From Prinia subflava (lineage: Eukaryota; Chordata; Aves; Passeriformes; Cisticolidae), in contig NC_086247.1 in assembly GCF_021018805.1 (NCBI RefSeq), forward strand, positions 90,256,140-90,320,139: DNA of 64,000 nucleotides, given 5' to 3'. The first letter of the stretch is position 1; each line of letters begins with the position of its first letter. The notes under the pieces were generated by a model. The model worked only from the letters and a program-made list of their open reading frames with translations. It searched no databases and had not been told where the DNA came from. Of the stretch, positions 39,216-49,677 are shown one piece after another. The translations under genes and the position numbers were made by a program.

Positions 39216-39228
39216 AGAGAGGTAAGCG
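39216..39228 (+). promoter_or_regulatory. Candidate splice donor in element leader
   Basis: cagagag|gtaagc, with the cut after 39221, is a strong 5' splice-site match about 90 bases downstream of the LTR, where simple retroviruses often carry their major donor. Candidate partners downstream are the acceptors ending at 42337 and about 42851. Confidence 0.5.
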
Positions 39229-40544
39229 AAATATCTCCACGTTTTTTCTAAAGAATGCTGGTCCTGCTGACCATGGAAAAAGATCAATCCTGCCAAAAGA
39301 CAGCAGGTCGGACGGCACCCAGCACAGCTGGACTTTAATTTCTAGAAAAGACAGCCGGGCAGAGGTTCCAGAAAAACCTGGGGAACCCCTCTCCTGAGAG
39401 AGGACAGCTTGTGCCTTTTCTGACAAGAGCAGCTGGAATTCTTCGCTGCCGACAGCTTGCCCAGCACTCCCCCGACCTCTTTCGGTTCTGTCTGGCCGAG
39501 ATCAAAGCGAGCGTCTGTAAGCCTCTCCCGGCCGGCAGAGACGGCGCTTCCTTGGCTTTTCCTTCTCCTTTCTTCATACCACGGATGGCTGGCAGTGGTT
39601 CCTGCGCTATCATCCACTGCGACTAGTCTGTACCGTGACTTTAAAAGATGCCAGCCCGTCCAAGATACAGCTGGTCAGATTCCGACCCAGAGTGTGACAC
39701 AACGATCCTTTCCTCGTCGGCGTGGCCCAGCATCGGGCCTGCGGACGGGACCGGGATCGAAAACCTTTGATCCCTCTGTATCCTTCTGTGTGTTCAGGGC
39801 GAAAAGTTCACTTTATGAGTGTTTTATGCTTGTAACGTTACCTGTGCTTGTTTTTATGATTGCCTGTGTGAGTTTAGGGCTTGTCTTTCTTTGTGTCTCT
39901 GTGTTTTAACTTTGTTCCTTTCCTTCCGTGGGGGTGGGGGTGCGGTGAGACAGAGGCATGGCAGCACGGATGCGATCTCTCTGCCTTCTCTCTCTCTCGC
40001 TCGGTTTTTCTCCCGCCCTGCTCCAGGGCGCTGCAGCGGCTGCAAAATCTCTCTCTCTCTCGTTTTTCCGTACTTGGTTTCCCCCCCTCCCCACAGGCGC
40101 GCGGGTCGGGCGGGCGCGCAGATCCCTTCCCCGCGCGGTGCCGCTGAGACGGGCGGCTTGGAGCAGCTTTGCCTCTTCGTCCCCCCCCCCCTTCCCCCCA
40201 GGGCGGTGAGGGGGGCCACCGGCTCTCCGCTTGAGACAGGCGGCGGCAGGGCGGCGGTGGGCTGAACTCCGCCGAGCACCGCTCCGTTGTCCCCTCTCCG
40301 TTTCCCCCCTATTTCCTTCCCGCGTGAATTTGCACAGCAAGTCGTCATAGGAACCGAGGAGCGGTCTCCTCGCTCCTTTCCCCCCTTCCCCCCGCCATGA
40401 GCGGCGGGGTTCGCTCCCCCACTCCTTCCCTGCGGGCCGAGCGGCTGACTGCGAATAGGGCACAAGGAACTTGCCGTTCCTCTAGACAGCGGATAATGCT
40501 GTGGGAGTTGCTTCGCTTGAATTTTTTTTTTTTTTACATAGAAA

Positions 40545-40826
40545 TGGGGGCCACGTTTGTCTGGATTTCCCCCAGCTCTGCGGAGCGGCCCTGGGGCCAT
40601 TGAGCCCCCAAAGCCCCACTTAGGGCAGGGCCAAATAGCTTCACCGCCTTTAAGGCAGGCAGAAGCTTTTTCCTTTACAGAAAAATGGGGGCCACGTTTG
40701 TTTGGATTTCCCCCAGCTCCGCGGGGCGGCCCTGGGGCCCTTGAGCCCCCAAAGCCCCACTGAGGGAGGGCCAAATAGCTTCGTTGCCTTTGAGGTGAGC
40801 AGAAGCTTTTCCCTTTAGAGGGACAG
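40545..40826 (+). repeat. Tandem 141-bp module, two copies
   Basis: Copies at 40545-40685 and 40686-40826 are about 89% identical. Each begins at a short ATG frame that closes after 19 codons (40544-40603 and 40685-40744) and is preceded by a pyrimidine-rich tract ending in AG. The divergence between modules is far greater than between the LTRs, so the duplication was already present in the parent element. Confidence 0.85.
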
Positions 40827-42309
40827 TTGAATTTTGTTTGGGTTTTTCCCTCCCCCCCTCCCTCAAAACATTTCTTCTCAAGGCATCTCTGTGAACAGAT
40901 GCCTGTTCATAATAGAAGAAAAATGACAAGAAATACAAAAAACAAATAAGCAACCTCTGTTGCCTTTCGCAGATAACACAAGTATTATTAATAATTCTAC
41001 AGTATAACCATCAGTTATGTTTTAAATGTTATCTCAGTTTTTAAGATATTTGATGTGAATTCACAGATATGATAAAGTTATCACAGTTCTACAGCCGGCT
41101 GCTGCTACTGCTGCTGCTTCTGCTTCTTCTTCTCATGTACTTTGCTATTTGTCTATAATTGCCTGTAAGACACGTGTCAGCCAAGAATTTTTCCTTGTTT
41201 TCTAGCTGTCTATGCTAGCTTTGCATTCATGATTTTCTAAATATTTTCAGATTTCCAGACAAGGTTATCTGAGTTTGTAAGAATGCCTCCTCTGTCCTGA
41301 CGGTTTGGGATGCAGTTCCAATCCTGGTCACAGAACATCTCAGGAGCCTGCTGAGCTCAGAGCATCTCTACCCTGACAAATTTAGGAGGTGTCAATTATT
41401 ATATTAGTTTCTTATTATAAGATTTTTAAGAAGCTTGTTTTTAAAATTGGTGTAAGGGATTCCTCTGCAGTTAGAGCTGGGCACTGGCCATGCCTTGGCT
41501 CTCTCTGGATGGGAATTGCCTGTTTGCCCAGATTTTTAACAAAAAATTACATATGAGTTATTTGACTCAACAATTTGACCTTTAAATATAATAGCTGAAT
41601 TGATCTTTGAGGTGAACCTGGAATTCCTGCCCGGGAAGGATGAACAGGATCTCACTGGAAAAGAAGCACTTCAGCTTTTGCAGTTCCTGGGCTGATCAAA
41701 ATTATTATTAAAAAGATAACTTGCAACAATGTAACATTTATGTTATGAACCTGAAGAAAGAGTAAATATGAAACCTGGATGTTGAATTTAGACAATGGAG
41801 CCTGACAAGTTTGTTAATTTAAGGGGAAGATGTGCCTGTGTTTTATCATTAGCAGGTTCAGCAGTCGTGTTACCCATCACCTTTGAGGAGTGAAAAGGGA
41901 CATTGCATAGCCTTAGTGGCTGTCACATAGACTGCAAAGATGACCATGTGGTTGGAAGTTATGGAGACAACAGAAGTCCTGTGTCAGCAGCATGGTCCTG
42001 TTTTCATCGATCATCCTCGAGTCACTCCCTGCTCCAGGCTTCAAGAAGACATCCAGTGATGCTAAGGATCAACATCTTGTCTCAATGGACTTTTTCTTTT
42101 CATGTGTTTTAATTTTATAGTAGATGTTGTTTCATTTAAGTTTCCTACATAGATGTAGTTGTATTTTAGGTAATATTTCACGTGCCTTCGGTGTATGTTT
42201 TGTAGTTATTAAGGGCTGTTATTTCACTTTGTGGTTTTTGCCTTTCTGGTCTTTGGGATCATGTAGATTTTTTTTTGGAGTCAGATATCTTTTTATTGAT
42301 ATTTTTATT

Positions 42310-42440
42310 AATTTTATTATTCTTTTTTTCTTTCTAGGTGACATCCTACAGGTATCATGGGCCAATTGAGTGACCAGTGGTCCAGTCCTGCACATCCTGC
42401 AATGGGTCTTTGCCCTTTCAAACATCGCATGCATTTTTGC

Positions 42441-42446
<6 letters not shown>
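42310..42446 (+). other. Splice-acceptor-like site and short MGQL- frame
   Basis: A long T-rich tract ends in 'tttctag' (AG at 42336-42337). An ATG at 42357 opens a 29-codon frame beginning Met-Gly-Gln-Leu-Ser-Asp and stopping at 42444-42446, where the adenine tract begins. Too short to call a gene; the position suggests a spliced transcript's start codon or a truncated former gene. Confidence 0.35.

Positions 42447-42475
<29 letters not shown>
42445..42475 (+). repeat. Internal poly(A) tract (A31)
   Basis: Thirty-one uninterrupted As inside the LTR element, 437 bases before the 3' LTR. No AATAAA was seen in the preceding 30 bases. It may mark the end of a captured polyadenylated RNA or an ordinary A-run expansion. 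Confidence 0.9.
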
Positions 42476-42477
<2 letters not shown>

Positions 42478-42900
42478 TCAACTCAGGTTGTCCAAATAAT
42501 TGGAAAATTAAATCAGTTTGCGGTTGCAGGTGTAATGCAAGGACCACTGTCCTTTGCTAAAAGGCAGAAAAAGCCCTTGTTATCTGAAAGGATGATTCCT
42601 AGAGTGATGAATCTTGACAAATTAGACTGCCATTTTTGAGCAGGCTAATGATGTTTTGTTTTCTTCTGTATTAGAATTAGTAGATAGCTAAGCTTGACGC
42701 TGGTGCATGGACATGGTTATGAAGGGTCAACACCAAATGCCACAGAACTTCCCTGACCATTTAAGTCGGTGCCCAATGGAAGTTCTATTTAGTGATTGGT
42801 TGATTACTAAAAGGACTTCTGGTGTCATGTTTGTCTTTTTTCTCTTGCAAGGGCCCTGCAGGAGAGGACACAGACACAGACGCCGCCCTCAGCAAAAACT

Positions 42901-42912
42901 AAAAGGGGGAGA
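42901..42912 (+). promoter_or_regulatory. Polypurine tract
   Basis: aaaagggggaga directly abuts the first base of the 3' LTR, the required position for second-strand priming in retroviral reverse transcription. Confidence 0.85.
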
Positions 42913-43247
42913 TGTGGGCCTGACATTGGTCTGAATTTAGGCTTCAGGCTCTGCTAGTGTCTGTGTGAAGGGCAGACGAGCAACTTTCTCATGTTAGCCT
43001 GAGAAATCTAAAGGAGGAATTCAAACAAACCTTGGGAAGTGAGAAACCATCTGCAGGTGGTGTTTTTCCAACGTGTTTACTGGAAAGAAATGTTTACTAA
43101 AGGGTGTAGACGCTGAATAACCAATCATGTTCTTTGTACCGAACTACTCTATAAAAGTAGAATTTAGAAGAATAAAGTTTGCTCTCATCTTTACCATCAT
43201 GGAGAGTCATGTTGTTATTTCTGTGCCGTCCGAAAACCATAGCAACA
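42913..43247 (+). repeat. 3' LTR of young element (335 bp)
   Basis: Identical to the 5' LTR except at 42970. CCAAT at 43121-43125, TATAAAA at 43150-43156, AATAAA at 43171-43176. Its promoter reads rightwards, towards DTNBP1 about 17.8 kb away. Confidence 0.95.
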
Positions 43248-43253
43248 TGAGAT
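43248..43253. repeat. Right target-site duplication
   Basis: tgagat, an exact copy of 38790-38795. The empty site would read 'ttcaagtgtgagatcatcag'. Confidence 0.9.
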
Positions 43254-45594
43254 CATCAGCTAAAAAGTCTATTCTTCACCTTTGTACCATGTCTGATAGT
43301 GTGTCCCTACTCTGAACTGCCCACACTAATTGATCTTTCAATGTCTACCTGCTAAGTCCACAGGAATCAGACATATTGATAACATACTTGGGAAAGGAGA
43401 GCACTTTACCCTGTGCCTTTAGAATGAGACAGGCAATGTCCCAGAGATTCTTTCCTTTTGCAGTGGTTCCTGAGTTTGCTTTGAGGCTGCTTTCTTGAAG
43501 CTACCTGAGCAGTCTTAACTTTAGCAGGTGGTACAGATAAAACATGGAAATACATTATATTTCTGATTTCTTTGATCTGCTACCCTGAGACACAACCTTA
43601 CCCTGTGGGGCCTGGTATCATTAACCTCTCCCCAACCTGGGCCTGACAGTCTTTCCAAATTCTGCTTCCTGAGAAGTCCACTGATTGTGGAGTTTTACAT
43701 GCTGTGTACTTGGCATCTTCCACCAAGCCATCTGTTTTAGTTCATCATCGTACCAGTCAGCCCTTCAAAACTTCATGGACAACTTTTTTTTAACATTAAA
43801 ATGCAAAGACCTCCACGCAGCAGTAGGGAGGAAGGGAGAATAAATTAGGCAGTGCTTAGAATAGGAAAGACAGCAACCCTTAGATAAGCTATAGATACTA
43901 CATTCTCATTTGAATGTTAGCACGTTGCTAAGGAGATGGGCAAGGAAGAGAATTTGCAATGGGTATCTACCTTAAGGAGCAGGGTAAGAGAAGTAGGTTG
44001 CCAGTTTCCCATCAGCTAGATATCAGTTCAGAGCTGAGGACAACATCCACTGTGCAAGATGTTGCTCTTTATTCCAATCTTCAGCTCAAAGCACCTGGGA
44101 TACATTCTGGGAATCCTAAGGGAAAGAGACTGAAGATCTGTAACAATCTCAATTTCACACATATTAAGACAAAGAAAAACGAAAAAATTGCTTCAGGTCA
44201 CCTACCAGACCACAAGATGTAGCAATGTCTTTCTTATTCAAATAAAGCACCGTATAGAAACAAATCTAAATAGTGGCAGCATTAAATACGTGCAGGATTT
44301 GGTCCACAGACTACAGCCATAGGAGTGGAGTTGTACCACAGATATTCACTGAGAGTCTCTGCTACTAGACTGTGATACTTCTGTTTGAGACAGAAATTAG
44401 GACAAAAGAAAGCAAATGGCAGCTACAATAAAAGCTGCCAAGCATTCCAAACTAATTTAATCTCTCGAAACACAATTCTTTCAAAATAAAGATGTTTAGA
44501 AACAGCAGCTTAGCAGTTCTAAGCATGCTAGCACCATCACCAGAGAGATTCATCCTCTGGGGAATTACTCATCTATGCTCCCTGCATTATAATCAGCCAA
44601 TCTTGTTATGCCTTCCTGCTTTATAATTATAGATCTTATTAACAAAGATGAATTTAATGAAAAATAGGCATTACAAATCACACGTTTTTCAAAAGAAGAG
44701 GGAATAATTTAGTTTGGGATATCAGTGAGACTGTTTCTTCATTTAGATAGAAAGTTTAGGTTTAGTTAATTGCTGCCTATCTGGCCTCAAGTTCCTTTTC
44801 AGCTCTTCTTTTTCGTGTTAAGCAGGACAGTCAGGATGTCAATTATGACATGGGGTGGCCTGGGTGGCCAAAGCATGTGGCCTTTTAGGTGTCACTACTG
44901 CACTGGCACACTGAACAGCTCATCCCTGCCCAGAAACCCCACAGCCTTTTCCTGCAACCTGTAGTAAGCTGGGAGGTTTGAAAGCACATAAGCTCCCTCT
45001 GCATGTACAAAACCAGAATATGATCACTGTCAAACAGCAAAGTGGGTTATTTGATAAACCAGTACAGTTTATCAAATCTCTGAGGGTCAGGCACTGTTCT
45101 GACGGATTTTCACTATCACAGTTCTCTTTGAAGACAACTATGAGTGTGACTGTGAGAGTATAATCTCCCTGAACACCTCAAAGAATTCTCTGAGTCTGTT
45201 GGAGAGAAAGGGATCACTTACATAGCGATTAATCAGTTGGTTTTACACTTTCTTAAGATATGAACTGTTGAGCAGGGAACTGACCACAGCTGGTAGTTGG
45301 GTTCCATCTTTAAAAAGGAATCTCACACCAAGTTCTTCTCCACAGAGAAGGAGAAATCAGGAACTAGGAATCCTCTTTATGTCAGTTGCGAGTGTCAACC
45401 TTTAATATTAAAAACTGAGTCTTGGCAATACCCTGTATAACACTGAGATTATTCTGATAAAGTTACTATTCTTACATACTGTTCAATTATCAGTATTTTA
45501 GTATTAAAGGAAGGTAGTAAGAAACTGTATTTGGTGCAAAATGTTTAGCAGGGCTTGTTGGGATAGTACAGAAGGTAATAATTTAAAACTAAAA
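43254..45594. other. Intergenic, no gene recognised
   Basis: AT-rich unique-looking sequence without recognised repeats; frames of up to 87 codons lack any domain. Confidence 0.55.
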
Positions 45595-45817
45595 TAGAGC
45601 TTTAGATTAGGTACACAGAAGAAATTCTTTACTGTGAGGGTAGTGAGACACCTGAGCTTGTTCCCCAGAGAGGTGGCAAATACAAATATTCAAGGTCAGG
45701 TTGGATGGGGCTCTGAGCAATTTGAAGATGTACCTGGTCATTACATGGGAGTTGGACTAGATGACTTCTAAAAGTAATTTCTAACCCAAACTACTCTATG
45801 ATTCCATGATTTGATGA
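45595..45817 (+). mobile_element. CR1 LINE fragment, 3' end
   Basis: Forward CR1 3' UTR, about 220 bp: 'gaagaaattctttactgtga', 'gggtagtgagacacctgag', 'caaggtcaggttggatgggg' and 'gttggactagatgacttcta', ending 'ctactctatgattccatgat'. Confidence 0.93.
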
Positions 45818-48800
45818 ATGGCAAAGAGAAATAACTGTATACTGGCTGTAATGCACACACCCATCCTCAACTGTGCCCTTCCAGGACAGAGAGTTTGGTA
45901 TAAAGGGGAGAAGCTCAGCATGGGAAAGGGTAAAGAAGGTGTTGTAACCTTTCTTTCTCACTAGCCAAATATATTTTAATTGGGAATAAATTAAACAAAT
46001 TTTCACCAAGTCTATTTTGCCCATAACAGTAAATGGTAAGTAATCTTCCTGTCCTTATCTTGACCCATGAGCCTTTCTGTGCCTATTGCTCTAGTTACTT
46101 TCTTTTTCCTCTGTCTTACTGAGGAGCAAGGAGTAAGAGAGAAGCTGGGTACAAATTTGGTCCTTAGCTACAATTAACCCACCACAGAAACACATGATTA
46201 AACCTCTTTAATCCCCCAAATCAGCAGGAGTCTGTTCCTTCACCTTCAATGTGTTTCTAGAAAGCTTTTGTAATAGTTACTGCACCTTAATATTGCTTTG
46301 ATGAAAGCAGTCTTTAGGCAAGACAAAGCGTAATTTTCCTGCTATCAACAGGGAGGCCTGTTTCAGTATGCCACAGATCACTGCTACAGTTTATAGGCAA
46401 TGAAGTAAATTTGTTCATTTGAGAGTATTGTTTCTTATATCAAATAACTTTTAACAGTTGATAAATGGAATGAACTTAACTAAGCTGTAAGCTGTATGAA
46501 GAGGAGAAAATGAAATATTCATTTCTTAAAAGAAGACATCACAACAAATAAGCAAATTAAGGAATATTAATATTCAACTCCACACTTTCTTTTTGCAAGA
46601 GCTGGCTCGAAAAATTCTTGGAAAACAGGTTTCAAATTATAAATGCCAATTTGACAGAGGATAATTGATGGAAGAATGCATCTATTCACTGAAATTGCTC
46701 AGCAGGAACCTTGTTCACCTGTCAGACTCTGCAGCCGGATGAATTTCTGTTAGACAGCTCCCATGCTCCAGGAAGATGAGGAGGACTTCCATATCTGAAG
46801 TCGGCAAGCTTTGGACTTCCAGGTCATTAAGGCAGTGAAAAATCCTTCTGCAATGTCTGGAATGTAGTGCCTTGAAATCACTTAACACAGATGTTGTACT
46901 GTGAAAATAAAAATCCTGCCTCATAGACATAAAGGCTCTCTAGATGAAAGCTGGCCTTAGACAAAAATGTGTACTGCTTTCGCATTTCAGGTCACAGCAT
47001 CCCTAAAGAAAAGAGTTCTGTTCAGAAGAATGGGAGAGTCTACCTTGTGCCTGTATATCAGTGGACATGATCATCTACCACCCGTGTTTTTAACCTCAGG
47101 AGACTGCAAAAGTCCTTTTAGAGATATAGCTGTCGTTTTATAATCTGAGCACTTTGCTTTTCTGCATCAGGATTTGTCTTTCACTTGTTCTGGAAGAGAC
47201 AGCATAATAGTATTTAAAAAATTTTAAAACTTAAAAAAAAATCCACTAAGTTACACTCATGTAACCTCCTGCAAATAGTTCTCCCTCTAACGACACTACA
47301 AAATTGAAAGACGTTCTGTTGCCTTGAGTAATTTTAGCTAGATCTAACAATTCTGATAATTTTATTAACTCTGATGGACTTTGAGATTCTTTTTTTCTGA
47401 GATGTACTATGGGACAGTAACTTTGGACCTGTTTTCCCAACGAAGTGAAAAAGAAGATCACAAGGCACTGTACTGCAAGGCCTCCCCTTCCTAAACCTGT
47501 GACTCCATTGAGCATTTCAAATTTCAAGGAGATACACAGTTCTCAAAGACAGCAAATTCTCATACATTTTGTGAAAACCGACTGCTGGAGATGGATCGAA
47601 ATAAGTGCTCCCACTGAGGAAAAGCCAGTTGCAGTTCAGCCAGTTGGCCAATCACCATGGATATAATGAACAGGCAATCGGCACACGCTTATTTCAGCAG
47701 CGGCATATGTTGCCACATTCTCAGCCAAACTGGCAAATGACATGAGAAGGAGCTGGAAGAAGTACTTGAGCACTGAGAATAGGAAGGACTAAGGAATGAG
47801 GGAGACAAAAATAGTTTTAAAAACTTCATTAGTTCCACTGTTCACAGAACAACTTAACTTTGGTATCTTAACACTGCAGATTTTTTCTTGAATAAAGGGA
47901 TGTATAGATCTCTTATGTAAAAGACATATGGATTCTGCCTTTCAGTCTGTATTTCTTCAAGTGAGGATATATTTATAGTAAGGTGCATTTTATGAGAGTC
48001 TATGTTTCACTTGTGAATAGCATGAAAACCAGGTTGTTCTCTTCTATAGTATGAAGGAAATGTAAAGTGAGAGCTGTTGAAAAAGATTTTCTAATAGCAG
48101 AATGAAGGTGATGCATTCTTATTCTGCTAATGACAGAATGGACTAATGGAATCATCAATACCTGCATGTAAACTCAAATCATATGAACTCAATAGAATCA
48201 CTAAATTTTAGTTTAAAAAAGCTGGATTGCTTTTCATTTTTCAATGTCTGTTCTTCAGCCTAGCTGATAATTTGAAGACACTGGACTGTCTATTTAAAAT
48301 AAAGTAACTTTGTAAAACAATAAAATTAGATGTCTAATATTTTCCTCTGTTACTGCAAAAATGAAAGTATTACAGCCGTTACATGAAATCATAAATGCAC
48401 ACACATGTATACCTACATACATAAAACATTATGTGTATTACATTTCTTTTTCCTAGTCATATTTAGACTTGTCATAGTAAAAAAAAAGTGCAAGGAATCT
48501 CATGCTGAAATGAGTTGCTGGACTAACATAAATATATAAGGCTAAGAACCTTGATGAGATCTGATTTCTAGTTATACAACAATTCCATAAGTAACTGCTG
48601 AATATTTAAATCTTGTATGTTTGTATATATTTGAATCTTCATTTACAGATATTCAGAAAGCATCTTCAGAACTCTCAGTATCAAATGAACTAATTTGAAA
48701 TTACTGAATCACTCCTAGATACTGATGATTAATTGGAAGCAAAAAACATATCACTGGCTGATTAGAACAATACAGTAAAGTCATCACAGCTAGAATCAAA

Positions 48801-48995
48801 GAGTCACCATTTTAACTCAGCCTTCCCCACAAAATCTAGGGAAATCTCTGCTTTCAAAGATCTGTGTCTTCAGTGTATAGGTTACTTTCAAAAGTTGTAT
48901 GTATGAGTAAAAAGGAAGTGCCAATGAATCAATAAACAGACATACAGTGAAAACTTAGTATAGTATTCCAAGAAAATAAGATTTTACAGAGATCA
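45818..48995. other. Intergenic, no gene recognised
   Basis: Non-coding AT-rich sequence. Nothing recognised in the 77- to 93-codon frames at 45791-46024 and 47246-47527. The stretch 47560-47780 is less AT-rich but shows no exon signals that I can defend. Confidence 0.55.
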
Positions 48996-49677
48996 GTGAA
49001 TCACAGAAGGGTTGATTTTGGCAGGGACCTCTGGAGTCCATCTGGCCCAAGCCCCCCTACCCAAGCAAGGTCACCTAGAGCCAGTTGCCCAGGACCATGT
49101 CCAGATGGCTTTTGAGTATCTCCAAGGAGGGAGTCCAACACCTCTCTGGGCAACCTTTGCCAGTGTTTGGTCACTCTCATCTCACGGGATGATATTTGTC
49201 ACCAGAAAGGCCAGAAAAAGTGTTTCCTGATGTTTGGAGGGAACCTCCCATGTTTCAGTTTGTGCCTGTTGTCTTTGGTCCTGTCACTGGGCACCAGTGA
49301 AAAGATCCTGGCTCTTCTCACTCTCCCTTCAGGTATTTGATACCTGATAAGATCTTGATAACATCTTCCATGAACCTTATCTTTTCTAGGTGAAACAGGC
49401 CCAGCTCTCTCAGCCTTTCTCCACTGGAAGGATTCCTCAGTTCCCTGATCATCTCTGTGGCCATTCACTGGACTTTCTCCCTTATGGCCATGTCTGCCTT
49501 GTACTGGGGAGCCCAGAACTGGACACAGCACTCCAGGTGTGGCATCACCAGTGCTAAAGAGAGGGGACAGATCACCTCCTTTCCCCTGCTGTGACTACTC
49601 CCAGTGCGTCCTCCTAGTGCAGTAAAAGGTTCCATTACCCTCCTTTGCCAAAAGGGCACATTGTTGGCTCAGGACCC
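48996..49677 (-). mobile_element. CR1 LINE with a ~33-bp foreign insertion
   Basis: Reverse CR1 of about 680 bp: tail complement at 48996 ('gaatcacagaaggg...'), then 'gttgcccaggaccatgtcc', 'gaacctcccatgtttcagtt', 'cagaactggacacagcactc' and 'gggcacattgttggctcagg' at the right end. Around 49180-49212 the normal CR1 run (tcactctca, then the aaaaagtgtttcctgatg phrase) is interrupted by sequence found again outside any CR1 at 51610-51640. Confidence 0.95.
49186..49216 (+). repeat. 31-bp segment shared with 51610-51640
   Basis: Exact 31-base match, same orientation, beginning gggatgatatttgtcacc. Here it interrupts CR1 sequence, so this copy is the likely recipient. Confidence 0.9.

Larger units (their letters stand above)
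38796..43247 (+). mobile_element. Complete young non-autonomous LTR element
   Basis: A 4,452-bp LTR retroelement: 5' LTR (38796-39130), primer-site-like motif, 3.78-kb internal region, purine tract, 3' LTR (42913-43247), with a 6-bp target duplication on both sides. The LTRs differ at one of 335 positions, so the insertion is recent. The internal region shows no recognisable gag, protease, reverse transcriptase, integrase or env and is full of stops in all frames. It must therefore have been copied in trans by another retrovirus, presumably an alpharetrovirus-like or ERVK element, given the tRNA-Trp-like primer site. Internal architecture: splice-donor-like site, a very GC-rich leader (39900-40460), a duplicated 141-bp module, an AT-rich body, a 31-base A tract, and a 3' segment. 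The antisense 306-codon frame (39854-40774) follows from high GC content. Confidence 0.93.

Noticed and set aside
39854..40774. 306-codon antisense open frame, the longest in the window
   Set aside because: It runs antisense through the GC-rich leader and duplicated module of the young LTR element. Stop codons are rare there because of composition, the protein is low-complexity Gly/Arg/Pro, and no domain is visible.
42445..42475. Poly(A) tail of a nested CR1 or processed pseudogene
   Set aside because: CR1s end in short tandem repeats and not poly(A). No pseudogene coding sequence or flanking duplication was found around it.
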